A stretch of DNA of 64,000 bases from Variovorax sp. DXTD-1 (GTDB lineage Bacteria > Pseudomonadota > Gammaproteobacteria > Burkholderiales > Burkholderiaceae_C), in contig NZ_RWKH01000014.1 in NCBI RefSeq assembly GCF_003984625.1, positions 1-64,000 of the forward strand. Reading direction: 5' to 3'. The notes below the pieces were generated by a model. The model ran no database searches. It was given only the letters and a program-made list of their open reading frames with translations, and was not told the DNA's origin. Shown one piece after another: positions 48,101 to 58,236 of this stretch. Both the position numbers and the translations under genes were made by a program. Numbering within the stretch: position 1 is the first letter of the stretch; every line of letters starts with the position of its first letter.

Positions 48101-48838
48101 ATGTACCTGACAGGTTCCGAACAGCAGGCGCTGCGCGGCGTTTTCACGCTGCTGGCGGAAGACCGAGGCGAAGGCGACATTCGCGAGCGCCTTGGCTGGG
48201 CGCTGCTCGACCTGCTGCACGCGGACCAGTTCGCCTCTTTCGTGTGGAATGCCGAAAGCGGCCGATTCGACGGCCGCGTGGCGCTGAACATGGACCCCGC
48301 CAACCTCGACCGCTACGGTGAATGGCACCAGCACCACGACCCGATCACCTTCGTGCTGCAGTCGCACCGCCGCGCCACCCGCGTGACCGACGTGATGCCG
48401 CAGCGCGAACTGATGCGCACGGCGTTCTTTACCGACTTTCTTTCGCGCGACGGACTGCACTGGGGCATGAACCTGCATGCCTTCGAGGGCAGCCGCGCCT
48501 TGGGCGACCTGCGCATCTGGCGGCGCAAGGGCCGCGGCGATTTCGGCGACCACGAGAAGGCGCTGCTCGACCTGATCGAGCCCGCGTTCATCGGTGCGCT
48601 GCAGCGTGCGCAACGCACGGCGGCTGCCGTGCCGATGCCCGCCGCCGATACGGCGTGGCGCGCATTGAGCACGCGGGAGCAAGAAGTCGCGCGGGCCGTG
48701 TGCGAAGGCCTGACCGACAAGGAAATTGCGCGCCGCATGGCGGTGAGCGTGCCGACGGTGCGCACCTACCTGCGGCGCATTTTCGACAAGCTCGGCATCG
48801 AGCGCCGGTCGGCGCTGGCCGGTTTGGCTCAGCGCTGA
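48101..48838 (+). CDS. LuxR-family HTH transcriptional regulator
   Basis: 245 aa. The C-terminal GerE-type HTH reads LSTREQEVARAVCEGLTDKEIARRM, then VPTVRTYLRRIFDKLGI. The N-terminal 180 residues (GAF/autoinducer-like alpha-beta segment with LLHADQFASFVW) show no receiver phospho-site. It may sense a small molecule. No luxI-type gene is near. Target genes unknown; the convergent amidase gene is the only neighbour downstream. Confidence 0.87.
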   Translation: MYLTGSEQQALRGVFTLLAEDRGEGDIRERLGWALLDLLHADQFASFVWNAESGRFDGRVALNMDPANLDRYGEWHQHHDPITFVLQSHRRATRVTDVMPQRELMRTAFFTDFLSRDGLHWGMNLHAFEGSRALGDLRIWRRKGRGDFGDHEKALLDLIEPAFIGALQRAQRTAAAVPMPAADTAWRALSTREQEVARAVCEGLTDKEIARRMAVSVPTVRTYLRRIFDKLGIERRSALAGLAQR

Positions 48839-48854
48839 TACGGCCGGAGGCGCC

Positions 48855-50363
48855 CTACTTCGACTTCGGGGCCGGCAGCCGGCCCAGCACGCCTTCGACT
48901 GCAAGCCCCACGGCGAGCAGCTTGCGATCGCTGCCGGCGGGTCCGTCGAGTTCCAACCCCACAGGCAGCCCGCTGGTTGCGCCAAGGCCCGAGGGCAGCT
49001 GAATGCCCGGAATACCGGCGTTGCTGCCGGGGTCGGTGTTCTGGATCAGCGCGCCGAAGTTCTCGGGGCTGCTGGCCTCGGGCCCGGCGGCCAGCGCCAC
49101 GCGCGGCACCGTCGGAAACACGAGTGCGTCGAGCCTGTTCTTCGCGAAGGTGTCGCGATAGAGCTTCTGCAATGCGGGCCGCGCGACACGCATCGCGTGG
49201 TCGTAGGCCGGCTTCGCGTCGACCACGCCGTTCGGCGCGGGCAGCTTGCGCGGGATCACGAAAGCTTCGAAGGTGCCCTTGACGTCGGGGCTTGCGATGC
49301 CGGCCGTCAGTTGCGCGATGTCGATGCCGGTGCGGTACTTCGCGAGGTAGGCCACCATGTCGTCGTGCGCCTCGTAGAGCGCCACCGGAAAGCCGATGGC
49401 GCCATTGAGTTCCATGAGCCTGGGCATCTCCACGTCCACCAGCGTGACGCCCGCAGCGCGCAGCTTGGCCAGCGCTGCGTCGGTCGCGGCGCGCGTGTCG
49501 GCGTCGAGGTTGGCGTAGAAAGCCGGCACCACGCCGAGCCGCACGCGCTTCAGGTCGGCAGGCTTCAGCGGGGCGCCACCTGCAATCACGCGGTCGAGCA
49601 GCGCGACATCGGCCATCGACTGCGCCATCGGTCCGGCGGTGTCGCGGGTGTGCGAGATCGGCGCGATGCCCCGCTGCGAGTAGCGGCCCATGCTGGGACG
49701 CAGCGAAGCGCAGCCGTTGAATGCGCACGGAATACGCACCGAGCCGCCCGTGTCGGTGCCCAGGGCCGCGGGCGCCATGCGCGCGCCGAGCGCCGCGCCG
49801 TTGCCCGACGACGAACCGCCCGCCACGCGGCTCGCGTCGTAGGCGTTGCGCACCCCCACCTCGGGTCCGCTCTGGAACGCGGGGTTGTAGCCGGTGACCC
49901 CAAAGGCCAGCTCGTGCATGTTCGTCTTGCCGAGGATGACGGCCCCCGCCGCCCGAAGCTTGGCCACCACCGGCGCATCGGCGGTGGGCACGAAGCCCTT
50001 GAGCGCAGGCGAACCGGCCGTGGCGGGCAGGCCCCGCACCTGGATGTTGTCCTTGATGACCACCGGCAGGCCGGCCAGCGGCTTGCAGGCGCCCCCGCGC
50101 TTGCGCAAGGCATCGGCGGCGCGCGCGGCCTTCAGCGCCCCGGCTTCGTCGAGGGTGATGAAGGCGTTGAGGTTCGCCCTCTCCTTGGCCTGCGCGAGGT
50201 AGGCCGTCACGAGTTGCTCGCTGGTCAGGGTGCCGGCGCAAAGCTGCTGCACGGCATCGCTCGCGGTCAGCGTGGCAACGTCAGCGGCGGCGGGCTGCGC
50301 CAGTGCGGATGCACCGAGGCACAGCAGGGCCACGGCGAGGGAAATGGATTTTAAAAAGGGCAT
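48855..50363 (-). CDS. secreted amidase (amidase signature family)
   Basis: 502 aa with a signal peptide ending ALAQ. The Ser-cisSer-Lys triad is visible: Lys in LPVVIKDN, and GGSSSGNGAALGARMAPAALGTDTGGS. Members hydrolyse a range of amides; export to the periplasm separates it from GatA. ATG at 50363 follows GGAGG by eight bases. Substrate unknown. Confidence 0.9.
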   Translation of the reverse strand: MPFLKSISLAVALLCLGASALAQPAAADVATLTASDAVQQLCAGTLTSEQLVTAYLAQAKERANLNAFITLDEAGALKAARAADALRKRGGACKPLAGLPVVIKDNIQVRGLPATAGSPALKGFVPTADAPVVAKLRAAGAVILGKTNMHELAFGVTGYNPAFQSGPEVGVRNAYDASRVAGGSSSGNGAALGARMAPAALGTDTGGSVRIPCAFNGCASLRPSMGRYSQRGIAPISHTRDTAGPMAQSMADVALLDRVIAGGAPLKPADLKRVRLGVVPAFYANLDADTRAATDAALAKLRAAGVTLVDVEMPRLMELNGAIGFPVALYEAHDDMVAYLAKYRTGIDIAQLTAGIASPDVKGTFEAFVIPRKLPAPNGVVDAKPAYDHAMRVARPALQKLYRDTFAKNRLDALVFPTVPRVALAAGPEASSPENFGALIQNTDPGSNAGIPGIQLPSGLGATSGLPVGLELDGPAGSDRKLLAVGLAVEGVLGRLPAPKSK

Positions 50364-50451
50364 GGCAAGAACCTCCGACGAAGAGGCCGCCATGCTGCGC
50401 CGCTGTCACCGTTCTGTCTGTCATCGAAACCGATGACACCGCATGAATGTC

Positions 50452-51264
50452 TTACTGGAACATCACCCACTCGGGCCGCATGTTGAAGCGCACCGGAAGA
50501 ATGCTCACGCCCAGACCGCTGGTCACGTACATGCGCTTGTCCTTGTGCGCGATCCAGCCATAGGCCCACTCACGCGGCGCGCGCCCCGGCACCACCAGGG
50601 CGCCGTAGCCCGGCACACTGATCTGCCCGCCGTGCGTGTGCGCGGCCACCACCAAGCCTCGAGTGCGCGGCATGGTCGCGAAGCTGAAGGGGTCGTGCAT
50701 CATGACCAGCGTGGCGGCGCCCTTCGGCACGCCGGCCAACGCCTTGTCCGGCTGCGAGTGGCCCGTCGAGTCGTCGCCGATGCCGACCACCCAGATGTCA
50801 TGATCCGGCAGGCGTACCGATGCGTTTTCGAGCACGCGGATGCCCTGTGCAGACAAGGCCCGCGCCGTGCGTTCTCCGTCGTGCCACCAGTCGTGGTTGC
50901 CGAGCACCGCGTACACGCCCTGCGGCGCTTTCAGGCGGCCCAGCACGGCGGCCATCTCCTCGATGGACAGGTCTTCGTCGCCACCCGAACCCGCAAGAAA
51001 GTCGCCGGGCAGCAGGATCACGTCGGGCTGCGCGGCGTTGATCTGGTCGACGATGCGCGCGGCGCGCTCCACGCTGGTAATGCGCCATGCCGAGCGCGTG
51101 GTGAGATGCCAATCGCCCGCCATGGCCACCTTGAGTCCGGCGGGCGCCTGCCATTGCGCCGAACTCAGCGGCTCGACGGCTACGGTCCAGGCGGCCAGCG
51201 CCAGCAGCAGGACCGCCGCCGCGATCCGGAACACCGGCGGCCGGCGGCGCGTGCCGGAGCTCAC
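50452..51264 (-). CDS. membrane-anchored metallophosphoesterase
   Basis: 270 aa. One N-terminal membrane helix (FRIAAAVLLLALAAWTVAV) precedes a calcineurin-like domain: GDWH, PGDFLAG, GNHDWWHDG, MMHDPF and AHTHGGQI supply the metal ligands. It resembles YaeI-type phosphodiesterases. The GTG start at 51264 overlaps the dehydrogenase stop (GTGA). The natural substrate is unknown. Confidence 0.87.
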   Translation of the reverse strand: MSSGTRRRPPVFRIAAAVLLLALAAWTVAVEPLSSAQWQAPAGLKVAMAGDWHLTTRSAWRITSVERAARIVDQINAAQPDVILLPGDFLAGSGGDEDLSIEEMAAVLGRLKAPQGVYAVLGNHDWWHDGERTARALSAQGIRVLENASVRLPDHDIWVVGIGDDSTGHSQPDKALAGVPKGAATLVMMHDPFSFATMPRTRGLVVAAHTHGGQISVPGYGALVVPGRAPREWAYGWIAHKDKRMYVTSGLGVSILPVRFNMRPEWVMFQ

Positions 51265-52391
51265 GCCAGCGCGCGTTGAATGAGCAGCTTCTGGATGTCG
51301 GACGTGCCTTCGTAGATCTGACACACCCGCACGTCGCGGTAGATGCGCTCGAGCGGAAAGTCGTTCACATAGCCGTAGCCGCCCAGCGTCTGGATGGCGG
51401 CGCTGCACACACGCTCGGCCATTTCGCTGGCGAACAGCTTGGCCATGGCGGCCTCCTTCAGGCAGGGGCGGCCGGCGTCGCGCAGGCTCGCGGCGTGCCA
51501 GATCAATTGGCGGGCGGCTTCGAGCTGCGTGGCGCATTCGGCCAAGCGAAAGCCCACGGCCTGCTGTTCGAAGATCGAACCGCCAAAGGCCTGACGCTCC
51601 TTGGCGTAGGCCAGCGCCACGTCGAACGCGCTGCGCGCCATGCCCACGCTCTGCGCCGCAATGCCGATGCGACCACCTTCGAGCGCACCCAGCGCAATCT
51701 TGTAGCCCTCGCCCTCCGCACCGATCAGGTTTTCCGCCGGAATGCGGCAGCCGTCGAAATTGATCTGCGCGGTGTCGCTGCTGTGCTGGCCGAGCTTGTC
51801 CTCGAGACGCGCGACGCTGTAGCCGGGCGCATCGGTGGGCACGATGAAGGCGCTCATGCCGCGCTTTCCGGCACCCTTGTCGGTCACCGCAATCACGATG
51901 GCGACCTGGCCGTTCTTGCCGCTGGTGATGAACTGCTTCACGCCGTCGATCACATAGGTATCGCCATCCTTGCGCGCCGTGGTGCGCAGGCTCGACGCAT
52001 CGCTGCCGGCCTGCGGTTCGGTCAGGCAAAAGGCACCGAGCATCTGCCCTTGCGCCAACGGTTCGAGCCACTTCTTCTTCTGCTGCGCGTTGCCGTAGCG
52101 CATGAGGATGGCGTTGACCGGGCAGTTGGTCACGCTGATGGCCGTGCTGGTGCCGCCGTCGCCGGCCGCAATTTCTTCGAGCACCAGCGCGAGCGTGAGG
52201 TAGTCGAGGCCCGCGCCGCCATGCTCTTCCGGCACGCAGATGCCGTAGGCACCCAGCGCCGCAAGGCCCTGGTGCGCTTCCTTCGGAAAGCTGTGCTCGC
52301 GGTCCCACTTCGGGGCGTTGGGCCAGAGTTCGGCCTGTGAGAAATCGCGCACCGCGTCGCGGATGGCTTCCTGGTCGGGGGTAAGCAGCAT
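51261..52391 (-). CDS. short/medium-chain acyl-CoA dehydrogenase
   Basis: 376 aa. CLTEPQAGSDASSLRT and FITSGKNGQVAIVIAVTD are flavin-domain motifs, and IYEGTSDIQKLLIQRAL holds the usual catalytic Glu, as in butyryl-CoA dehydrogenase. It performs the first beta-oxidation step and could work with the thiolase encoded at 54.4 kb. It overlaps the phosphoesterase gene by four bases. Confidence 0.92.
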   Translation of the reverse strand: MLLTPDQEAIRDAVRDFSQAELWPNAPKWDREHSFPKEAHQGLAALGAYGICVPEEHGGAGLDYLTLALVLEEIAAGDGGTSTAISVTNCPVNAILMRYGNAQQKKKWLEPLAQGQMLGAFCLTEPQAGSDASSLRTTARKDGDTYVIDGVKQFITSGKNGQVAIVIAVTDKGAGKRGMSAFIVPTDAPGYSVARLEDKLGQHSSDTAQINFDGCRIPAENLIGAEGEGYKIALGALEGGRIGIAAQSVGMARSAFDVALAYAKERQAFGGSIFEQQAVGFRLAECATQLEAARQLIWHAASLRDAGRPCLKEAAMAKLFASEMAERVCSAAIQTLGGYGYVNDFPLERIYRDVRVCQIYEGTSDIQKLLIQRALA

Positions 52392-52450
52392 GAGTGTTTC
52401 CGAGCTGTTCGGTCGTTGGATTGTTGTCTGATGGCTCTACCGCAGGCTCT

Positions 52451-53029
52451 TCAACGGCGGCTCTGTCCTTCGATTGGCTGAGCGACTTGTGCTGCGTAGC
52501 CAGGCGAAAGACACGGCGGCTGGATCTGCCAATCTCCAGACGCCAAGACCTTCATCACTTCTGTCAGTCGAGTTCGCGAAAAGCGCTCGGCGCGAGCATC
52601 CAGGTCGGGGAAAGCCCATCGCATGCTCGAAAGAACGCTGCTGCTTATTTCCAGCGGCGCCATTGCGGCGTTCTTCTCGGTGCGCTGAATTGAAGTGATC
52701 GCATCGGGGCGCGCAGCCAGCATTGGGGCCAACTCATCGAGAAAGCCGCCACAACGAATGACCTGCGCCCTGTAGATCATGACGAGGTCCGATTCGACTT
52801 GAGGGATAGTGTCGATAGGGATCGCACTCCATTGAACAGAACCGCGAACCTTGTCGAGCAGCAGGGTTCCCAGCACATGAACAGAAATCTCACCGAGTTG
52901 CAGATTCGCCTTAGGTTGTTCGGCCAAAGCGCGCGCACATCCGAACGCCATCAGACCTAGTGCGGTGGACAACAACATCAGCCGATCAGTCCAACGGATG
53001 GATGCGCGAAGGCGCTTGCTCCTCATCAT
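52451..53029 (-). CDS. hypothetical exported protein
   Basis: 192 aa. A hydrophobic N-terminal segment (LMLLSTALGLMAFGCARALAEQ) looks like a signal peptide, with a Cys that could be lipidated. I recognise no family. GC is clearly lower than in the flanking genes and codon usage is less biased, which suggests recent gain. It lies between the M20 peptidase and dehydrogenase genes on the same strand, ten bases after the former's stop. Coding status is likely but unproven. Confidence 0.6.
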   Translation of the reverse strand: MMRSKRLRASIRWTDRLMLLSTALGLMAFGCARALAEQPKANLQLGEISVHVLGTLLLDKVRGSVQWSAIPIDTIPQVESDLVMIYRAQVIRCGGFLDELAPMLAARPDAITSIQRTEKNAAMAPLEISSSVLSSMRWAFPDLDARAERFSRTRLTEVMKVLASGDWQIQPPCLSPGYAAQVAQPIEGQSRR

Positions 53030-53039
53030 TCGACAGCCG

Positions 53040-54290
53040 TTACTTGCCGGCGCCCAAGTCCATGATGAGCCGCGCCGCCATGTACAGGCGCCGTGGAATG
53101 GCGCTGATGTCCACGTATTCGGCCTTGTCGCTGTGATAGTCGAAACCCGGCAGGCCCAGGCTTTCGATCACCGGCTTGCCCGAAAGCGCCGCGTAGGCCG
53201 CATCGGTGCCGCCGCCGGTGCGTTCTTCAACGCCCAGCGTGCCGCCGGCTTCCTTGTAGAAAGCTACGGCCTTCTCGACCAGCTTCTTGCCGCCCTCGCC
53301 TGCATTGAAGGCCGGGCGGCCGCGGGTGACCAGCACCTTGACGTCGGATTCGGGCAGCTTCTTTTGCTGCGCCTTTTCTTCCAGCGTCTTCAAGGCGGCT
53401 TCGAAGTCTTCGTTTTGCGCATAACGCACGTCGGCATTCAGCGTGGCGCTGGCGGGGATGATGTTCGACACGCTGCCGGCCTTGGCGATGGTCCAGTTGA
53501 AGCGCAGGTGCTTGGCCTTGTCGTCGATGCTCATGGTGCGCAGCACCAGGTCGGACGCCTCCACGAGCGCGTTCACGCCCAGGTCTGGCGCGGCGCCGGC
53601 ATGCGAGGCCTTGCCGGTGATGTTGACCTGCACGTAGGCAATGCCCGAGGTACCCAGCGAAAGCTTTTCGTCGCCGGCCGAGGTGGGTTCGAACGAAAGC
53701 ACGTAGTCGGCCTGCTTGGCTTCTTCCTGGATCAGGTCGCGCGAGCCGAAGGAGCCTTTTTCCTCGTCGGTGTTGAAGAGCACGGTGATGGTGCCGTAGT
53801 CGCGCACGCCGTAGTCCTTGAGCAGCTTCAGCGTGTGCAGGATGACGGCGTTGCCGCCCTTGTCGTCGGCAATGCCCGGGCCGTAGGCCTTGTTGCCCTC
53901 GATGCGGAAAGGCGCCTTCGCGAGCGTGCCCTTGAGGTAGACGGTGTCTATGTGCGACATCAGCAGCAGGTTCTTGCCGCCCCGGCCCTTGATCTTGCCG
54001 ACGATGTTGTCGCCCACCGCGAGCCCGGCCGACTTGCTGCGCGTGACGGTGAAGCCGAGGTTCTTGAGTTCGGCCTCGAGGTAGTTGCCCGCGGCCGCAA
54101 TGCCTTCGGCATCGCCGGTGCCGGTTTCGATGTTGACGAGCTGCTCCAGCGTCTTGAGCACCGCGGGCTGCGCATCGGTCGCGGCCTGGAAGAGCACGTT
54201 GTCGCGTTTCTGCGCCCAGCCGGCGGCGGGCGCAAGAAAGGCGCCGGCGAGCAAGGCCGTCATGACGGTACGTTGGATGGATGGGCGCAT
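53040..54290 (-). CDS. M20 family metallopeptidase, glutamate carboxypeptidase-like, exported
   Basis: 416 aa with a signal peptide (LLAGAFLAPAAGWAQ). SHIDTVY, GPGIADDKGGN, TDEEKGSFGS and DYHSDKAEY carry the two-zinc ligands and catalytic Glu of the M20/CPG2 group, and a lid domain lies between them. It likely removes C-terminal Glu or another residue from peptides or folate-like compounds in the periplasm. Substrate is inferred from family. Confidence 0.9.
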   Translation of the reverse strand: MRPSIQRTVMTALLAGAFLAPAAGWAQKRDNVLFQAATDAQPAVLKTLEQLVNIETGTGDAEGIAAAGNYLEAELKNLGFTVTRSKSAGLAVGDNIVGKIKGRGGKNLLLMSHIDTVYLKGTLAKAPFRIEGNKAYGPGIADDKGGNAVILHTLKLLKDYGVRDYGTITVLFNTDEEKGSFGSRDLIQEEAKQADYVLSFEPTSAGDEKLSLGTSGIAYVQVNITGKASHAGAAPDLGVNALVEASDLVLRTMSIDDKAKHLRFNWTIAKAGSVSNIIPASATLNADVRYAQNEDFEAALKTLEEKAQQKKLPESDVKVLVTRGRPAFNAGEGGKKLVEKAVAFYKEAGGTLGVEERTGGGTDAAYAALSGKPVIESLGLPGFDYHSDKAEYVDISAIPRRLYMAARLIMDLGAGK

Positions 54291-54371
54291 GAAGAACTCC
54301 TGGCGTCTGCGATATTTTGAAGAAGAACCACGAGGCGCGCCGGCAAGGGGCGCTTGTGGCGGTCGTTTTTA

Positions 54372-55556
54372 TCAGAGCAATTCGAGTGCCACGGCGGTGC
54401 CTTCGCCGCCGCCGATGCACAGCGTGGCCACGCCGCGCTTCTTGCCGCGCGCCTTCAGCGCATGAATGAGCGTGACCATGATGCGCGCGCCGCTGGCGCC
54501 GATGGGGTGACCCAGCGCGCAGGCACCGCCGTTCACGTTGACGATCTCGTGCGACACGTCGAGCTCATGCATCAGCGCCATTGGCACGACGGCGAAAGCT
54601 TCGTTCACTTCCCACAGGTCGACGTCTTTCACGCTCCAGCCGGTCTTCTTGAACAGCTTGGCCACGGCGCCCACCGGCGCGGTGGAGAACCACTCGGGCT
54701 GCTGCGCATGCGTGGCATGGCCGACGATGCGCGCGATGGGCCTGGCGCCGATCTTCTTCGCATGCGATTCGGTCATCATCACCAGCGCCGCAGCGCCGTC
54801 GTTGATCGACGAACTCGATGCGGCGGTGATGGTGCCGTTCTCTTTCTTGAACGCGGGCTTGAGCGTGGCGATCTTGTCGAGCTTGACCTTGCCCGGGCCC
54901 TCGTCGATGGAAATGACGGTGTCGCCGCCGCGCCCCTTCACGGTGACGGGCGTGATCTCGTCCTTGAACGCGCCGGACTCGGTGGCCGCCTTGGCGCGCT
55001 GCACGCTGGCAATGGCAAAGGCGTCTTGCTGCTCGCGCGTGAACTTGTACTTGGCGGCGCAGTCTTCGCCGAAGGTGCCCATCGAGCGGCCCGGCTGGTA
55101 GGCGTCTTCGAGGCCGTCGAGCATCATGTGGTCATAGATCTTGTCGTGGCCCATGCGGTAGCCGCCGCGGCCCTTGAGCATGAGATAGGGCGCGTTGGTC
55201 ATGCTTTCCATGCCGCCGGCCACCATTACCTCGTGCGTGCCGGCCAGCAGCAGGTCGTGTGCGAGCATGGCGGCCTTCATGGCCGAGCCGCACATCTTGC
55301 TGAGCGTGACCGCGCCCGCGCTGTCGGGCAAGCCGCCCTTGTAGGCCGCCTGGCGCGCCGGCGCCTGGCCTTGCCCGGCCATGAGGCAGTTGCCGAACAG
55401 CACTTCGCCGACGCTCTCGGTCGCAATGCCCGCGCGCTCGACGGCAGCCTTGATGGCGGCGCCGCCGAGGTCGTGCGCGGAGAGGGAAGAGAAGTCGCCC
55501 TGGAAGCTGCCCATGGGGGTGCGGGCGGCGCCGACGATGACGATGGATTCGGACAT
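54372..55556 (-). CDS. acetyl-CoA C-acyltransferase (thiolase)
   Basis: 394 aa. The nucleophile Cys lies in LSKMCGSAMKA, and NVNGGACALGHPIGASGAR and TLCIGGGEGTA contain the His and second Cys. It condenses or cleaves acetyl-CoA units (acetoacetyl-CoA thiolase or 3-ketoacyl-CoA thiolase). GAAGGAG ends seven bases before ATG 55556. It lies 51 bases downstream of aceK on the same strand. It could use the acetoacetate-derived CoA ester made by leucine breakdown. Confidence 0.92.
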   Translation of the reverse strand: MSESIVIVGAARTPMGSFQGDFSSLSAHDLGGAAIKAAVERAGIATESVGEVLFGNCLMAGQGQAPARQAAYKGGLPDSAGAVTLSKMCGSAMKAAMLAHDLLLAGTHEVMVAGGMESMTNAPYLMLKGRGGYRMGHDKIYDHMMLDGLEDAYQPGRSMGTFGEDCAAKYKFTREQQDAFAIASVQRAKAATESGAFKDEITPVTVKGRGGDTVISIDEGPGKVKLDKIATLKPAFKKENGTITAASSSSINDGAAALVMMTESHAKKIGARPIARIVGHATHAQQPEWFSTAPVGAVAKLFKKTGWSVKDVDLWEVNEAFAVVPMALMHELDVSHEIVNVNGGACALGHPIGASGARIMVTLIHALKARGKKRGVATLCIGGGEGTAVALELL

Positions 55557-55607
55557 GGTGATCTCCTTCGGAAAGTTGAAAGGTGTCGCGGTGGACCGGG
55601 GTCTCAA

Positions 55608-57428
55608 TCAAAAATGCGTCGCGTGCCCGTCGTGCGGAAAGCGCTGCGCTTCTTCGTACGGGAACACATCGAGCATTTGCCCGGCCTGGATGCGTTCCTT
55701 GTGGTGCTGCCAGAAGGCGGCGTCGAGCAGGTCGGCGTGGTGCGCCATGAAGGCTTCGCGCACCGCGTCGTTGCCGAGCAAAAAGGGGCCGAAGGTTTCG
55801 GGAAACACGTCCTTCGGGCCGACCGAATACCAGACCTCGCCGCTCATCTCGTCTTCCTCGTTGCGCGCCGCGGGCACCTTGCGGAACTGGCAATCGGTGA
55901 TGTATTCGATTTCGTCGTAGTCGTAGAACACGACCTTGCCTCCGCGCGTGACGCCGAAGTTCTTCCACAGCATGTCGCCGGGAAAGATGTTGGCCGCCAC
56001 CATGTCCTTGATGGCGTTGCCGTATTCGACGACCGCGTGCTCCAGCTGCTCCTTCGCGCGCTTGGCATGGGCCGGGCTTTCCGGGTTGGCCAGCGTGTCG
56101 AAGGCTTCCTGCAGGAAGATGTTGAGCGGAATCATGCGGCGCTCGATGTAGACGTGCTTGAGCACCAGCTCCATCTCCCCGTTGCCGTCGCGGTCGGCAA
56201 TCTCGAGCTGGCTGGGCGCGAACTTCCGGATTTCCTCGATCAGCTCGGGCTCGAAGCGGTCGAGCGGAAAACCCACGTCGCTGTACTCCAGCGTGTCGGC
56301 CATGCGGCCCACGCGGTCGTGCTGTTTCACGAGCAGGTACTTGCCCTTGATCTGCTCGCGGGTGGTGTCCTTCTGCGGCGGATAGAAATCCTTGATGACC
56401 TTAAACACGAACGGGAACGAAGGCAGGTCGAACACCAGCATGACCATGCCCTTGATGCCCGGCGCAATGCGGAAGCGGTCGCTCGAATAGTTGAGGTGTG
56501 AAAGAAAGTCGCGGTAGAACAGCGTCTTGCCCTGCTTTGCAAGGCCCAGCGCGTTGTAGATTTCGGCGCGCGGCTTGCGCGGCATGAGCGAGCGCAGGAA
56601 CTGCACGCAGGCCGAGGGCACTTCCATGTCGACCATGAAGTAGGCGCGCGCAAAGCTGAAGAGCATCTGCAGGTCGTCTTCGCCGAAGAGCGCCGCATCC
56701 ACATAGAACTTGCCATGCCTGTCGTGCAAGATGGGCAGCGAGAACGGCAGCTCGACAAAGCCGTTCATGATCTTGCCGACCACGTAGGCGCCCTTGTTGC
56801 GGTAGAACAGCCCCGACAGCACCTGGATCTGGAAGTTGGCGCGCAGCTTCACCTGGTGAAAGCGCCCCATGATCGCGTGCGCCACGCGCTCGGCATCGCG
56901 CCGCTTGTTGGCGAATGTGCCCTGCAGCGCATAGTCATCGAGCATCTGCTCGATGGTGTCGGCCAGCGTGTCGTGCGAGGGGTAGTAGGGCCGATAAGTG
57001 GGCGCGCCGCGCGGCTCGATGTACTCGGTGCTGATGGCCGGCCGAACGAAGATGAAGTCGTTCTGGAAATAGGCGCGGTGCAGGATCTTCGTCGTGACCG
57101 AGTTGAAGAAACTCTCGGCCAGTTCAGGCTGGTGGTGGTCCACCAGGAGGCCGATGAAGTGCAGCTTGATCTGGTGCCACACCTCCATCGGCTGGTCGCC
57201 GGCCTTGTATTCTTTCTCGAGCCGGGCCACGGCCTCGTTCACGCGCAGGTCGTAGAACTCGATGCGCTCCCGCTGGGCGCGCTGCTGGCCGTGCCAGTCG
57301 GCCGTTTCGAAGCGGTGCTTGGCGCGCGCCGATTCAGCGCGGAACAGGCTGTAGTGGCGATTGAATCCATCGATCATCGCCTTGGCGATGTCGTAAGCCA
57401 GCGGCGAATCGAGGCGCTGCGGAAACAT
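55608..57428 (-). CDS. aceK: isocitrate dehydrogenase kinase/phosphatase
   Basis: 606 aa with the AceK hallmarks [16 protein letters not shown], the ATP-binding region [10 protein letters not shown] and [14 protein letters not shown] plus [13 protein letters not shown]. It switches isocitrate dehydrogenase between active and phosphorylated forms to route carbon to the glyoxylate shunt. ATG at 57428 is taken because it matches the family start; the longer frame would overlap the carbonic anhydrase gene. No clear Shine-Dalgarno is seen, so coupling to the upstream gene (five bases away) is likely. Confidence 0.96.
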   Translation of the reverse strand: MFPQRLDSPLAYDIAKAMIDGFNRHYSLFRAESARAKHRFETADWHGQQRAQRERIEFYDLRVNEAVARLEKEYKAGDQPMEVWHQIKLHFIGLLVDHHQPELAESFFNSVTTKILHRAYFQNDFIFVRPAISTEYIEPRGAPTYRPYYPSHDTLADTIEQMLDDYALQGTFANKRRDAERVAHAIMGRFHQVKLRANFQIQVLSGLFYRNKGAYVVGKIMNGFVELPFSLPILHDRHGKFYVDAALFGEDDLQMLFSFARAYFMVDMEVPSACVQFLRSLMPRKPRAEIYNALGLAKQGKTLFYRDFLSHLNYSSDRFRIAPGIKGMVMLVFDLPSFPFVFKVIKDFYPPQKDTTREQIKGKYLLVKQHDRVGRMADTLEYSDVGFPLDRFEPELIEEIRKFAPSQLEIADRDGNGEMELVLKHVYIERRMIPLNIFLQEAFDTLANPESPAHAKRAKEQLEHAVVEYGNAIKDMVAANIFPGDMLWKNFGVTRGGKVVFYDYDEIEYITDCQFRKVPAARNEEDEMSGEVWYSVGPKDVFPETFGPFLLGNDAVREAFMAHHADLLDAAFWQHHKERIQAGQMLDVFPYEEAQRFPHDGHATHF

Positions 57429-57432
57429 GGCT

Positions 57433-58203
57433 TCAGCCGGTTTTCGCGCCGCTGCCTTCCCCGGGCTGGACGAGCGGGAGGGCTTCGGTGGCTTCGGTCC
57501 CGTCGGCACCGGCCTGTGCGGACGGCGAGGCGCCCAGCGGCTTGCTCCATTTGTAGCGGATGCGCTGCACCGCCGCCTTGTACACCGCGTCCAGCGGCTT
57601 GGCGCCGTCCACGTTCAGGCCCAGGTCCTGCAGCAGGCCGTCGTGCACGCCGAAGGTCCAGCCGTGGATCTCGACCTTCTGGCCGCGGCCCCAGGCATCG
57701 ACCATGACGGTGCTGACCGCCACGTTGACCACCTGCTCGGCCACGTTGAGTTCGCACAGCGCGTCGACACGCACCTCTTCGGGCAGGCTGTCGAGCATCA
57801 CGGCGTGGCGGTCGCGCACGTCCTGGATGTGGCGGATCCAGTTGTCGGCCAGGCCGATGCGCTTGCCGCTGAGCGCCGCCTTGACGCCCGCGCAGCCGTA
57901 GTGGCCCACCACCATGATGTGCTCGACCTTCAGGTGCTCGACCGCGAATTGAATCGCCGAGAGCGCGTTCAGGTCGGAATGCACCACGATGTTGGCGACA
58001 TTGCGGTGCACGAACACCTCGCCGGGCTCCAGGCCGGTGATCTGGTTGGCGGGCACGCGGCTGTCGGAACAGCCGATCCACATGTAGCGCGGCGTCTGCT
58101 GCTTCACCAGGCTGGTGAAGAAGCCGGGCCGGTCGCGTTCCATTTGTGCGGACCAGGCACGGTTGTGGGCGAACAGGTCATCAAGATTGTCGGACATGGG
58201 CAT
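57433..58203 (-). CDS. can: beta-class carbonic anhydrase
   Basis: 256 aa. CSDSR (Cys45, Asp47, Arg49) and HYGC (His101, Cys104) supply the zinc site of beta carbonic anhydrases, which interconvert CO2 and bicarbonate. A C-terminal tail of about 35 residues rich in Ala/Gly/Pro exceeds the core. Bicarbonate supply would serve the biotin carboxylases, but that link is general. A second ATG is at 58197. Confidence 0.95.
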   Translation of the reverse strand: MPMSDNLDDLFAHNRAWSAQMERDRPGFFTSLVKQQTPRYMWIGCSDSRVPANQITGLEPGEVFVHRNVANIVVHSDLNALSAIQFAVEHLKVEHIMVVGHYGCAGVKAALSGKRIGLADNWIRHIQDVRDRHAVMLDSLPEEVRVDALCELNVAEQVVNVAVSTVMVDAWGRGQKVEIHGWTFGVHDGLLQDLGLNVDGAKPLDAVYKAAVQRIRYKWSKPLGASPSAQAGADGTEATEALPLVQPGEGSGAKTG

Positions 58204-58236
58204 GATTGTCGATGAGTGGTGATTCGGTGCGGTATT

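Noticed and set aside
57429-57509. Longer aceK start at 57509
   Set aside because: It would overlap the 3' end of the carbonic anhydrase gene and adds a Pro/Ser/Lys stretch not typical for AceK.
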